DNA of 64,000 bases from positions 558,001 to 622,000 of the forward strand of contig NZ_JARXIA010000001.1 in the NCBI RefSeq assembly GCF_031127875.1, read 5' to 3'. Within the stretch, counting starts at the first letter, position 1; each line of letters opens with the position of its first letter. Origin of the DNA: Pelagicoccus sp. SDUM812005. Lineage in GTDB: Bacteria; Verrucomicrobiota; Verrucomicrobiia; Opitutales; Opitutaceae. The notes under the pieces were generated by a model. That model was not told the DNA's origin. It ran no database searches and saw only the letters and a program-made list of their open reading frames with translations. Below are positions 35,047-44,279 of this stretch, one piece after another. Both the position numbers and the translations under genes were made by a program.

Positions 35047-35852
35047 CACTCACTGGCAAAACGGCTTTGGTTACGGGGGCGAGTCGCGGGATCGGTAGGG
35101 CGATCGCGGAGGCCTTTGTTGGCGTCGGTATCCAGGTTTTGGGGACGTCGCGGGACCCTGACGCGGTAGAGTGGCCGCAGGGGGTGGTTCCTGTTCGTTT
35201 GGATTTGTCCAGTCCCGAGTCGGTACAGCAAGGGTGGGACGCGGGCAAGCTCGCTGAGCAGCACTTCGATATCGTGGTCAACAATGCAGGTGCGGGGACT
35301 TTCGGTTCTTTCGCTGAAAGGGATTGGGAACAGTGGGAGCAGCAGGTTGCTACCTTGCTCTTGGGTGCGATGAAAGTGGCCCACCTCTCCCTCGGTAGGT
35401 GGACGTCGGAGCGGCCGGGCACGCTGGTGAACGTGAGCTCTCTGGCAGTCGAGTATCCGATTCCCTACATGAGTGGCTACAATGTGGCGAAGGCAGGCTT
35501 GGCCGCGTTTTGCGAATCTCTTAGCTTGGAGTGCGATCCGGCTGTGGTTCGCGTTCTCGAACTGCGTCTTGGAGATGTGAATACACGTTTTAACGACTCC
35601 ATGGTTGGGGGACCGCAGGGGAGTCGCCAGGAGCGGGTTTGGGAGGCTATGTGTCGCCATGTCGCGAAGGGGCCGAGCTCCGAAGAGGTGGCGCGACAGC
35701 TCCTCAAGCTTCTGCAGCGGGACAGGAGCGGAGTGGCGCGAGTCGGCGGCTTTTTTCAGGCTTTTGTAGCCTCGGTTTTCGGGAGATTGGTCTCGCATCG
35801 CCTGAAGCGGGCGGCCAATCTTTCGTACTACAACGCAGGCAGCAAGCGATAG
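35043..35852 (+). CDS. Short-chain dehydrogenase/reductase (SDR)
   Basis: A 269-residue NAD(P)-dependent oxidoreductase. The cofactor motif is TGASRGIG, NNAG follows in order, and the catalytic Ser and YNVAK are present as VSSLAVEYPIPYMSGYNVAK. The GTG at 35043 is chosen since it is preceded by GGGGA at a normal distance and puts the Rossmann motif at the usual place; a GTG at 34992 would add 17 unrelated residues. Substrate unknown. The stop overlaps the GTG start of the next gene by one base, so SDR and glycosyltransferase are translationally coupled, which suggests work on the same lipid or sugar. Confidence 0.85.
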   Translation: MTLTGKTALVTGASRGIGRAIAEAFVGVGIQVLGTSRDPDAVEWPQGVVPVRLDLSSPESVQQGWDAGKLAEQHFDIVVNNAGAGTFGSFAERDWEQWEQQVATLLLGAMKVAHLSLGRWTSERPGTLVNVSSLAVEYPIPYMSGYNVAKAGLAAFCESLSLECDPAVVRVLELRLGDVNTRFNDSMVGGPQGSRQERVWEAMCRHVAKGPSSEEVARQLLKLLQRDRSGVARVGGFFQAFVASVFGRLVSHRLKRAANLSYYNAGSKR

Positions 35853-37054
35853 TGGAAGGGTTACGGATACTGGTTTTGACTTCGAGCACGGGTGGCGGGC
35901 ATGACGCCCGGGCGACGGCTTTCCGACGCTGGGTGCGCGAGCTTTACGGGTGGGAAGTCGACGTACGCGTGGAGAGCATGCTGGAGGATTCCTCGAAGAT
36001 TGCCCGTTTCGGGGTGCATTTCTATAACTTCATACAGCGCCACGCCCCTTGGCTGCACCATCCTTATTACCTGCTGGTCGAGGGCTTGAGTTACCTCAAC
36101 AAGAACGAGGTTTCCTTGGGCCGCCATTACTACGACCAGGTCTTGCGCAGCTATCGCCCGCACTTGGTGTTCAGCGTGCACGACTGCCTGAATCGAGGTT
36201 ATTTCCAACATGCTCGCAAGGTGCTTGGCGGACAGGTGCGCTGCGCGACGTATTGCTCCGAATTTTCCGGAGGGTATGGGTACAGCCGCAATTGGGTAGA
36301 GCCGTCGGTGGATCTCTACATTTCCCGTACCGAGACGGCTAAGGACTATGCGGTGAAGGCGCTGAAGCTCGACCCCGGCAAGATCGTGGTACGCGGACAG
36401 TTCCTGATGCCTCGCATCTACCGCGAGGCCCTGACACCGATCGAGCGTCATCGCTTTATTACCGAGCGTCTGGGGCTAAGGCCGGATCGGCGTATCGTTT
36501 TTCTCACTACAGGCGGGGCCGGCGCCAATAATCACATTGCCTTGCTGGAAGTCTTGAAGCGGCATGCGGACAAGTATCAGGCGGTGGTGGTTTGCGGGCG
36601 AAACCAGAAGGTCTTTTTGGAGGCGACGCATTGGAAGCAGAGGAATCCCGATTTCAGCTGCAACATTACCGGCTATACCAACGAGATCCACTTGTACATG
36701 CAGGCGGCGGACTTCGTGGTGACACGCGGGGGTACGACGACCTGCGCGGAGGCTTTGCATTTCGAGTGCCCCATCGTCTTCAATGGATTCGGTGGCGTGA
36801 TGCCGCAGGAAAAGCTCACGGTAAAGTACTTCATGCAGGACGATGCGGCGGTGAAGATCAGCAAGGCGGAGGACTTCGAGGCCTTGTTGGCGGACTGGTT
36901 TCGCTCGTCGGGAAAATTCACGGAGCTGAAGCGCCGCTTTTCCAAGATGCGCTTCCAGGACGATCCGCGGGATACGATTCGGCTATTGGTGGAGTTGGCT
37001 CGCGATGCGGCGACCGGTAAGGATCGCCCTGCTTTAAAGGTTGTCGGCGAGTAG
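35852..37054 (+). CDS. MGDG synthase/MurG-like glycosyltransferase (GT28 type)
   Basis: A 400-residue transferase starting at a GTG that shares one base with the previous stop. The N-terminal acceptor-side motif is SSTGGGHDARA, as in monogalactosyldiacylglycerol synthases and MurG-like GT28 enzymes. The C-terminal nucleotide-sugar site holds FLTTGGAGANNH and VTRGGTTTCAEAL. It probably adds a sugar to a membrane lipid such as diacylglycerol. It is not MurG, which has a different acceptor loop. The open frame continues upstream to 35639 but only overlaps the SDR. Confidence 0.82.
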   Translation: MEGLRILVLTSSTGGGHDARATAFRRWVRELYGWEVDVRVESMLEDSSKIARFGVHFYNFIQRHAPWLHHPYYLLVEGLSYLNKNEVSLGRHYYDQVLRSYRPHLVFSVHDCLNRGYFQHARKVLGGQVRCATYCSEFSGGYGYSRNWVEPSVDLYISRTETAKDYAVKALKLDPGKIVVRGQFLMPRIYREALTPIERHRFITERLGLRPDRRIVFLTTGGAGANNHIALLEVLKRHADKYQAVVVCGRNQKVFLEATHWKQRNPDFSCNITGYTNEIHLYMQAADFVVTRGGTTTCAEALHFECPIVFNGFGGVMPQEKLTVKYFMQDDAAVKISKAEDFEALLADWFRSSGKFTELKRRFSKMRFQDDPRDTIRLLVELARDAATGKDRPALKVVGE

Positions 37055-37090
37055 CAGCTTCCTAGGTTCGCAGCTTCGCCCCAGCTGATA

Positions 37091-38281
37091 ATGCGAATTC
37101 TTTACGTAACCACTAGCTTTCCAGTCTATTCCGAGACCTTCCTCCAACGGGAGGCCCGGGCCATGATCAAGGCCGGGGTGGAGGTGGAGATCGTTTCGCT
37201 GCACGGCGGCGAAAGGGATTTCGAGGGGCATCCGGTGCTCCGCTTTTCCAAGTGGGAGCTTTGCAAGCTGCTCTACCTGTTGCCGTGGGCGTTTTGGCGC
37301 CGCGGGCCGGAATTGATGGAGATCGTTCGCGAAATGAACGCGCGCCGGCCGGCCTCGGCCTTGAACCTTTTCGAGAACCTGTTGGGACTGGGAGCGGGAA
37401 TTGTATGGGAAAAGCGTATACGCGAGTTGGATCCGGACATGGTGCACTGCGTCTGGTCCAGCGCTCCGGCGGCGTTTGGGCTCATGGCGGAAGCTCTTAC
37501 CGGTACCCGCTATTCGAGTGGAGCCCATGCCTACGATATTTTCGAGTACGGTGGCGACTGGCTGCTGGAGATGAAGTGCGCGCGTTCGGCCTTGGTGCAC
37601 GTGTCGACCCAGGTAGCGGAAGGGCGGATACGGACTATTTGTCCCGAGGCGAAGGTGGAGTTGATCCGCAGGGGATTGAACCGCTTGCCGCCGGCTCGCG
37701 ATCCGCGTTCGGAGTGTCCGGTCTTGCGGGTTGTGTGCGTCGCCCGCCTGGTGGAAAAAAAGGGGTTCCCGCTGCAGCTGGAGATCTATCGCCGCATGAA
37801 GGCGGCGGGGCTGGCTTTCGAGGCGAAGATCATTGGAGATGGTCCGATGGAGGAGGAAATCCGAGCCGGAATCGAGGAACTGGGTCTGGGGGCGGAAGTT
37901 TGTTTGACCGGACGCCTTTCGGAAGAGGCGGTCCTGGAGCAACTCGCCTGGGCGGACCTGTTGTTTCATACGGGAATCGTGGCCGCCAGCGGAGATCGCG
38001 ACGGCCTGCCGAACGTGGTTCCGGAGGCGATGGCCAGTGGTGCGGTGGTGATCGGCTCCCCGGTTTCCGGAGTGGTGGAGGCGGTTCGCGATGGCGAGAC
38101 CGGGTTTATCTGCGCCCCGTGGGAGCCGGACGCGTGGGTGGAGCGTTGCCGGGAACTGCAGGTAGACGGGGACTTGCGTTCGCGCTTGTCGCAGGCGGCG
38201 CGGGCTTGGGTGGAGCGAGAGTTCGTGGCTGATAGAAATACGGGGTACCTTCTTGAGTGTTTAGAGGTCGCCTGTGGGTGA
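37091..38281 (+). CDS. Family 4 glycosyltransferase
   Basis: A 396-residue GT4. The N-terminal domain begins MRILYVTTSFPVYSETFLQREA, of the kind seen in exopolysaccharide transferases such as WcaL. The C-terminal nucleotide-sugar site has RLVEKKGFPLQLE, IGDGPMEEEI and DRDGLPNVVPEAMASGAVVIGSP. No membrane segment. It starts 36 bp after the GT28-like gene and probably works in the same glycolipid or exopolysaccharide assembly. Donor and acceptor are unknown. Confidence 0.9.
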   Translation: MRILYVTTSFPVYSETFLQREARAMIKAGVEVEIVSLHGGERDFEGHPVLRFSKWELCKLLYLLPWAFWRRGPELMEIVREMNARRPASALNLFENLLGLGAGIVWEKRIRELDPDMVHCVWSSAPAAFGLMAEALTGTRYSSGAHAYDIFEYGGDWLLEMKCARSALVHVSTQVAEGRIRTICPEAKVELIRRGLNRLPPARDPRSECPVLRVVCVARLVEKKGFPLQLEIYRRMKAAGLAFEAKIIGDGPMEEEIRAGIEELGLGAEVCLTGRLSEEAVLEQLAWADLLFHTGIVAASGDRDGLPNVVPEAMASGAVVIGSPVSGVVEAVRDGETGFICAPWEPDAWVERCRELQVDGDLRSRLSQAARAWVEREFVADRNTGYLLECLEVACG

Positions 38282-38373
38282 TGACTCGCAGCGGGGATTC
38301 CGTTTTCTTGGGGAAGTAGCTCAAATTCGCTTAGGTCGGCTCAAGCCTTCGCCTTGAGGTCGAATGGCAGGCT

Positions 38374-39492
38374 ATGGCGCCCAAGTGTATCCAGCTACTA
38401 CCCCTTTCCTTGTTTTGCTTCCTACCAGCTTCCTTCGCGGATGACCTGAGTACGCTGAGCGACGAGTTCGAGGCCGCGTCGAGCCTCTCGAACTGGAGTC
38501 GCATCTTCGAGACGGAAGGCTGGGGGGCGGATCAGATGCAGTCGGTCGACGTGGGCGAATCCCGCGGCGGCTACCTGACCATGGTGCCGAAGACCAGCTC
38601 TTGGTATCGGGATTGGCGGGGCATCTTGATGTACAAGCGGATCGCGGGAGATTTCGTAGCGACCATGGAGGTGGAGCCCCGCAACAGGGCTCTCGACGGG
38701 GCGCCGGCTTCTTCCTATTCGCTGGCGGGAATCATGGCCCGGGCGCCGCGGGATTCGATAAGGCAGCCTTCGGATTGGAGAGCGAACGGCGAAAACTATA
38801 TTTTCCTTTCCTTGGGAACGGGCAACAACCCGGGACACTACCAGTTCGAAGTGAAGTCGACGGTGAACAGCGCTTCCAGCTTGGAGATCGATGCCGGGGC
38901 GCCGCGAGCGATTATCCAGGTCGTGCGGCTCGGGGAAGTCTTTTTGGTTTTGCGCAAGCTGGAGGGCGGCGATTGGGAAGTGCATCGTCGTTACCGGCGT
39001 AGTGACATGCCGGATACTTTGCAGGTAGGGATCACGGCTTACACGGATTGGGAGTCGGTGGAGCTGATGGATCCCTTCGAGCACAATCGCAGCTCCATCG
39101 ACGGGCATAGTCCCGACCTGAACGCGGCGATCGACTACTTTCGCTTCAAGCGTCCGCGAGTCCCGGCAGCGCTGGCGGGCGTGGACTTCGCGGATCCGTT
39201 GGAGGTTCCGGACGGGCAGATCGTGGCTTTGTTTGGCGATCGAGCGAATCGGGATCCGTTGGCTCCGCCATCCTACGATTTGGTGATCACGGATCAGGAC
39301 TACGCTCCAGGGGTGGGGATGGAGGTCGAGTTCGAGTCGGTGCCGGGCGTGTTCTATCGGGTGGAGAGAAGCTCGGACATGCAGCAGTGGACCTTCGTGG
39401 AGGATGCGGAAGCGACCGCGGAGCGCCTGCGCTTTGTGGTTCCGGAATCGGACGGGGACGGATCGCTCTTCTTGCGGGTGGCGGAGGACTGA
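38374..39492 (+). CDS. Secreted protein with concanavalin-like domain and C-terminal verrucomicrobial module
   Basis: A 372-residue exported protein (signal peptide to about residue 22, PASFA-D). The N-terminal part is rich in beta strands with WYRDWRGILMYKRIAGDF, typical of DUF1349/LamG-like concanavalin folds that bind carbohydrate. The end carries GVFYRVERSSDMQQWTFVED, the RVERSSDxxxW module repeated in many secreted proteins of Verrucomicrobiota. No catalytic residues recognised. A small inverted repeat (38340-38357) lies just upstream. It follows the glycosyltransferases and may bind a surface glycan. Confidence 0.72.
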   Translation: MAPKCIQLLPLSLFCFLPASFADDLSTLSDEFEAASSLSNWSRIFETEGWGADQMQSVDVGESRGGYLTMVPKTSSWYRDWRGILMYKRIAGDFVATMEVEPRNRALDGAPASSYSLAGIMARAPRDSIRQPSDWRANGENYIFLSLGTGNNPGHYQFEVKSTVNSASSLEIDAGAPRAIIQVVRLGEVFLVLRKLEGGDWEVHRRYRRSDMPDTLQVGITAYTDWESVELMDPFEHNRSSIDGHSPDLNAAIDYFRFKRPRVPAALAGVDFADPLEVPDGQIVALFGDRANRDPLAPPSYDLVITDQDYAPGVGMEVEFESVPGVFYRVERSSDMQQWTFVEDAEATAERLRFVVPESDGDGSLFLRVAED

Positions 39493-39615
39493 TTTTTTTG
39501 GCTCGAGCCGTTGATTTTTGCGGGCATGAGGGGAAACTATTTAAGGTAGGGGCTTGAGAGATCCCCAGTCCACCTCATGTTAGGAAGTGGATATCCTACC
39601 CTTGTTTATACCGTT

Positions 39616-40707
39616 ATGTCTGGTCGCCTATTATTCGATGTTACTAAAGCGAGCAAGCAGTCCCACTACTCGGGAGTGTTGCGTGTTTCCAATTGCCTGA
39701 AAACCGAGCTGAAGCGGGCTTTGGGCGACGAGCTAGTGGAAGTCGTCTGGAGCGAGCGCAAGCAGAGCTTTCGGGCCCCTTCGATTGGCCGCGACTTTTG
39801 TATCGAACCGGAGGACGTGTTGCTGACGGCGGAGCTTTTTAACGATTTCGAGCGTCCGGGGATCGAGTCGTTCCTGAGGTCGTCGACTTGTCGGGCTTAC
39901 GCAATCTTTCACGATGCGATACCGCTGCGGCACCCAGAGTTTACTTGGCCGCACAGCGTGCAGCGTCACCCCAGCTACATGAAGATGCTGAGCCTGTTCG
40001 ATGGGGTTTTCGGGGTTTCTCAGCACAGTTCCATCGTCCTGGAGGAGTATTGGGAATGGCTCGGCTACGAGTATTCGCCTTCCGTGAAGTCGATCCAGCT
40101 CGGGGCGGACGGACTTTTCAGCGAGCCGATGATTCCTGCCAGCAGCGAAGGGGATGCGTTCGATGTGCTGGTATTGGGAATCATCGAAAAGCGGAAGGGG
40201 CATGACCTGGCTCTAGATGCGTGCAGCCGTCTTTGGGATGACGGCTTGGAGTTTAATTTGCACATCGTCGGCCGCGCGAATCCGTATTTCGGCAAGGACA
40301 TCGAGCGTCGCATCAAGCGCATGGTCAAGTCCGGGCGTTCGATCAAATTGCATGGGCATATCGAGGACGAGGAACTGAAGCGCTTGATTCCTTCCATGGA
40401 CCTGCTGCTTTTCGCGTCCCGTTCGGAGGGCTGCGGTTTACCGGTGCTGGAGTCGCTTTGGAGCGGGCTGCCGGTGCTCAGTTCGAAGCTGCAGCCGGTG
40501 CGGGAGACTTCGCGCTTCGGCGGAGTGAGTTTCTTCAAGCCTGAGGATTCGGAGGATCTTGCCTCGCAATTGCGCCGTTTGATCGAGAACCGCCATTTGG
40601 TCGACGATTTGAAGAACGGAATTCAGTCCTCGATATTGCCGACTTGGCAGATGACCGCCAAGGAAGTGCTGGATACCATCAAGCCGCGGGTAGCGGTGGA
40701 GGCATAG
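39616..40707 (+). CDS. Glycosyltransferase family 1/4 protein
   Basis: A 363-residue GT-B transferase. A DAIPLRHPEF segment and the GVSQHSSIVLEEYW helix are in the acceptor domain, and the C-terminal nucleotide-sugar site contains LGIIEKRKGHD, IVGRANPYFG and SEGCGLPVLESLWSGLPVLSS. The ATG at 39616 starts the homologous part; an upstream in-frame start at 39577 adds 13 residues. It is in the direction of the preceding glycosyltransferases but separated by the secreted protein and a 123-bp gap, so it may have its own promoter. Likely an exopolysaccharide or O-antigen type transferase. Confidence 0.88.
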   Translation: MSGRLLFDVTKASKQSHYSGVLRVSNCLKTELKRALGDELVEVVWSERKQSFRAPSIGRDFCIEPEDVLLTAELFNDFERPGIESFLRSSTCRAYAIFHDAIPLRHPEFTWPHSVQRHPSYMKMLSLFDGVFGVSQHSSIVLEEYWEWLGYEYSPSVKSIQLGADGLFSEPMIPASSEGDAFDVLVLGIIEKRKGHDLALDACSRLWDDGLEFNLHIVGRANPYFGKDIERRIKRMVKSGRSIKLHGHIEDEELKRLIPSMDLLLFASRSEGCGLPVLESLWSGLPVLSSKLQPVRETSRFGGVSFFKPEDSEDLASQLRRLIENRHLVDDLKNGIQSSILPTWQMTAKEVLDTIKPRVAVEA

Positions 40708-40832
40708 GAACGGGACCTCGCTTGTGCTCGTCGAGAGCTCGTCGCTGCAAGCTTGTTTGTCGATGAGGCTGGATCCTGCAGCGCGGTCGCTGGAGAAGGC
40801 TTGGCGCTGCAGGATACTGCTCAAGTGATCGA

Positions 40833-43808
40833 TTAGAGTTTCTTGTTGATGGAAACGAAGGTGAACTGTCCTTCCGCGGAGTAGAGGAATCCGGCGTACC
40901 CGGTCGAGTTGTTGCCCCAAGATGAAACATAGGGCGGTGCCTCGTTGAAGAGGTTGCGGATGCCGACTGTTACTTTTGTGTCTCCGAACCACGTTTCTTG
41001 GCCTTTCCAGAAGTCGTGACTCGCGGTGATATCCCAGATCATAGTGGCTTCGACTTGGTTGAAGCCTGTTGGGTCGCTCGGGGCGCTAGGATCCCAATCG
41101 AAGCTGAAGTCACGGAAACCGTCCTTGTAGTTGCCAACCAAGTTTACGGTAGTGTTCCCTTTCGTCCAGGTCGCGGCCAGCTCGCCCTTCCATTTCAGGT
41201 AAGCGTCGTCGCCGGCTCCGGGGCTGGGTTCGCCTGTGGCATTGTCGAAGAGGACGTCTTCGGTCCAACCCGCGTATTCAAAAAACGGAGCGCTTGGAAA
41301 CTGTTGGACTTCGTAGGAGTCGAGGTAGGAAGCGTTTACCGAAAAGTCCCAGCGCCCCATATCGTTAGCGACGAAGTAGCTGGCTCCGATGTCGAAACCG
41401 GTTGCGTCTTCGTTGCCGAGATTGCGGAAGATTCCGTTTACGAGGACGATTTGGTCGCTGGCGTCCAGCTGCACGCCTTCGCCGGGCAGCAGCGTTTCGT
41501 TCGCGAAGTAGCGGTTTACCACATCCTGGTGATCCACGGTGACGTTGCCGTTTCTTTCGATGCTCCAAAAGTCGAGGTTGAAGCTGGTGGCGCTGGTGGC
41601 GGTGCTGAGGAAGTTGGGCGTCCATATGAGTCCGAAAGAAGTATTGGTCGACTCCTCGGCCCGCAGGTCGGGATTGCTGGCGATGGTCGCATCCTGTTCC
41701 GGCTCGTTGACGTCAGAGAGGGGATTGGTGACAGCGGTGAGCGTATAGGTGAGTCCTTGCGCGTAGAGTTCGTACATGGAGGGCTGGCGATAGCCCTCTC
41801 CCCAGGTCGCTCGGATCGCGAAGCTATCGTCGAAGGGAAGGTAGCGAAAGGATGCCTTCGGTACGAAGATGCTGTCTTGCTGGGTGACGAAATCTTCGTA
41901 GCGGCCGGCGATGTTCGCGGTGAAGGAGTGGGCCCACGAGGCATCGTTTTCAGGCAGGACGAGAGGTAGGTTCATCTCGAAGTAGAGGGAACCGATTTCG
42001 CGTTCAGCATCGGTGATGTTCGCCGTGGAGGATCCGATCACATCTCCCGTGGAAGCGGCGGAGTCCGGGGATTGCACGAGAGTCTCCCAGCGATACTCAT
42101 GGCCGAAGGCGACGCCGACTGGGTTTTCGTTTATGCGGAAGAGGTCGCTGTTGCTGAGCACCAGTTGCGAGCCGTAGAGGCTGGATTCGTTGGTGTCCTT
42201 CAAGTCGACTTTGGCGTAGGATGCGATGAGCTGGTTGTTTTCGATCTCGTTGCGGTAGTAGCCGAAGGGGTTGTAGGGGATGGTGGTGCCGATGTACTCG
42301 TCGCTTTCGGGATCGAAGATGGGATCGGCAGCGTTGTTGAGGCGATTGAACTTGGAGATGGATACGAGCGTATTGCGGGTCGTATTCTTGATGCTGCTGT
42401 AGCTGAGCGACGCATCGAGGTTCCAGTTTCCGAACAGGACGTCTGACTTGAGGCCGAGGGTCGCGTTGAGCGCGTCGTTGGTGTCGCGGTAGATTCGATT
42501 GCCGAATTCTGCGAGGCGCGCTCGGGTGCCGCCGGAAAAGTCTTGGTTGAAGGGGTTGAAGGGGTTGTAGGCGCCTTCCGCTGCGGTGCGCTGACCTGCC
42601 TCTACCTCGTCGGGGGTGAGGATGGGGGTTGTTGAATTGGCGGGGATCACGAGGGAGACGCCGCCTGGATTGCCGAAGTTGCCGGTCGCGGAGGGGGCGA
42701 GCTCGTTCACGGAATAGGTGTTTTGGTAGAACAGATCGCCGTAGAGAAATACGTGCTCGGTTCCCTTGATTCTTTTGTCCCACGAGAGGAATCCACCTTT
42801 GCGCTCGTATTCTGGATACGAGCCCGAGGTTTCGTTGTAATTGTAGGAGGAGCTGCGACCATCGGTGTACTGGTAGTCGGTTGCGGGCAAGTTACCGTCG
42901 TTGTTCTCCCGATTGTCGTAGGTCGAAGCGAAGAAGAGGTCTTCCCGATCTTCAGGCTCGACTCCATCGTCCAGGCCTGGGATCGCTGCATCGGAGTCGA
43001 GCCCGAGGGCCTGCAGGGCGGCCTCGCGAGTAATTTGGAAGTTGAGCGGGCTCGCGTTGGAGCTGAGAAATGGCGGTACTTCCGAGTAGGAACGGTCGCG
43101 GTTGAAGATCGCGTTGCGCTTATAGTAGTTGGCGCCCACCGTGACGCTGCCGTCTTCGTCGGATTTTCCGCTGACGATGTTCACGGTGAGATCTCCGGCG
43201 TCCGCTTTGGAGGTATTGCCGTATTTGACGGTGAGTTCGGTGCCTTGGAAATCTCGCTTGGTAACGATGTTGACCACCCCAGCTACGGCGTCCGCTCCGT
43301 AGAGAGCCGATGCCCCGTCTTTCAGAACTTCGATGCGATCGATGGCTGCGAGAGGAAACGAATTGAGATCGACGAAAGCGGTCGTGCCGTCGGTCCCAAC
43401 AGGAAAGGGAGCTACGCGGCGTCCGTTTATCAGCACCAAGGTTGCTTCGGGGCCGAGGCCGCGCAGCGAGACCGACGAGGCGGAAGGCGTGAAGCCGGTC
43501 GCATTGTTGGAGATGGGAACGGATCCGCCGTTGTTTACGGAAAGCGATTGCAGGGCTTCGCTGGTGGTCGAGAATCCCTTCGCGTCGAAGTCCGAGGCAA
43601 GCACGACCGCGACGGGGGTGATGTTTGACCGGTCCGCCATTTCTGTGACGAGAAGGTGGGAGCCGACTACTCGGAAGGGTTCGAGCTCGAAGAATTCATC
43701 GGATTCTTCTTGCGACTGTCCCCAGGTCGTGAGCAAGGCTAGGCTGATCGCTCCAATGACTGACCCAGATCGGGAAACTCGGATTTCTGCTGCATTTCTG
43801 TACTTCAT
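40833..43808 (-). CDS. TonB-dependent outer-membrane receptor
   Basis: A 991-residue barrel receptor with signal peptide (about residues 1-33, WGQSQ) and a plug domain (residues 60-190) holding SVSLRGLGPEATLVLINGRR and YGADAVAGVVNIVTKRDF. The start after the signal (EFFELEPFRVVGS) resembles the short acidic N-terminus seen in Opitutae receptors; I see no separate carboxypeptidase-like domain, so it is a classical TBDT and not a SusC. The last residues KKL are not the usual aromatic terminus, although the preceding QFTFVSI is barrel-like. It takes up an unidentified solute, perhaps an oligosaccharide or siderophore. Downstream is convergent with a glycosyltransferase. Confidence 0.9.
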   Translation of the reverse strand: MKYRNAAEIRVSRSGSVIGAISLALLTTWGQSQEESDEFFELEPFRVVGSHLLVTEMADRSNITPVAVVLASDFDAKGFSTTSEALQSLSVNNGGSVPISNNATGFTPSASSVSLRGLGPEATLVLINGRRVAPFPVGTDGTTAFVDLNSFPLAAIDRIEVLKDGASALYGADAVAGVVNIVTKRDFQGTELTVKYGNTSKADAGDLTVNIVSGKSDEDGSVTVGANYYKRNAIFNRDRSYSEVPPFLSSNASPLNFQITREAALQALGLDSDAAIPGLDDGVEPEDREDLFFASTYDNRENNDGNLPATDYQYTDGRSSSYNYNETSGSYPEYERKGGFLSWDKRIKGTEHVFLYGDLFYQNTYSVNELAPSATGNFGNPGGVSLVIPANSTTPILTPDEVEAGQRTAAEGAYNPFNPFNQDFSGGTRARLAEFGNRIYRDTNDALNATLGLKSDVLFGNWNLDASLSYSSIKNTTRNTLVSISKFNRLNNAADPIFDPESDEYIGTTIPYNPFGYYRNEIENNQLIASYAKVDLKDTNESSLYGSQLVLSNSDLFRINENPVGVAFGHEYRWETLVQSPDSAASTGDVIGSSTANITDAEREIGSLYFEMNLPLVLPENDASWAHSFTANIAGRYEDFVTQQDSIFVPKASFRYLPFDDSFAIRATWGEGYRQPSMYELYAQGLTYTLTAVTNPLSDVNEPEQDATIASNPDLRAEESTNTSFGLIWTPNFLSTATSATSFNLDFWSIERNGNVTVDHQDVVNRYFANETLLPGEGVQLDASDQIVLVNGIFRNLGNEDATGFDIGASYFVANDMGRWDFSVNASYLDSYEVQQFPSAPFFEYAGWTEDVLFDNATGEPSPGAGDDAYLKWKGELAATWTKGNTTVNLVGNYKDGFRDFSFDWDPSAPSDPTGFNQVEATMIWDITASHDFWKGQETWFGDTKVTVGIRNLFNEAPPYVSSWGNNSTGYAGFLYSAEGQFTFVSINKKL

Positions 43809-44279
43809 TTCTAGTGCATCTGTAAGTTCAGCGCGAAACGGGTTCAGGTCGGTTGATTAATTTCGCGCGTATTTATCAGTAAGCAATACTTATACTAATC
43901 GTCAACGGACCGACCCTTTTTCCCGCGTTTCGCTTGTTATTGATCGCAAATATTAAGGAAGCTGATCGCGGCCGTTAGAGCGGGTTTAGGTATTTTTACA
44001 TTCGATGGGGAACCGCTCTCGTCGCGCTTAAAATTGTCCCTGCCGTCCGGTTGAGGAAGAACATTAGCTTGGGAAAATAGTGGGATGGAAAAGCGAAGGG
44101 TGAGGCCTAGGATTGCGGCTTTCCGAAGCGATGGGGTGAAGCCGAATGGGGCCTGCGTCGCTACTTCCTAGTTAACGCAATTGTTCTGCGCGCCTGCCTC
44201 GCGGCATGGTACGTTTAAGCGATGCCCGATTCCGACAGGGAGCCGCCTCGTAGCGCTTGCGTCTTCCTCACGACCGGAG
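43809..44279. other. Noncoding region upstream of the TonB receptor
   Basis: About 470 bp with no convincing gene on either strand. The part nearest the receptor (43855-44010) is AT-rich, with aataagcaatactt- and ttattgatcgcaaatatt-like patches, consistent with a promoter and regulator sites for the receptor. The part from 44090 to 44279 is GC-rich and featureless. I saw no riboswitch or tRNA. Confidence 0.6.

Noticed and set aside
33222-35798. A 858-codon open frame on the minus strand opposite recN and the SDR gene
   Set aside because: His-, Leu- and Arg-rich composition of an antisense frame of high-GC coding DNA, no motifs, and it lies fully opposite two recognisable genes.
38340-38357. 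Small hairpin before the secreted protein gene as a terminator of the GT4 gene
   Set aside because: Only a 6-bp stem with no U-run; too weak to call.
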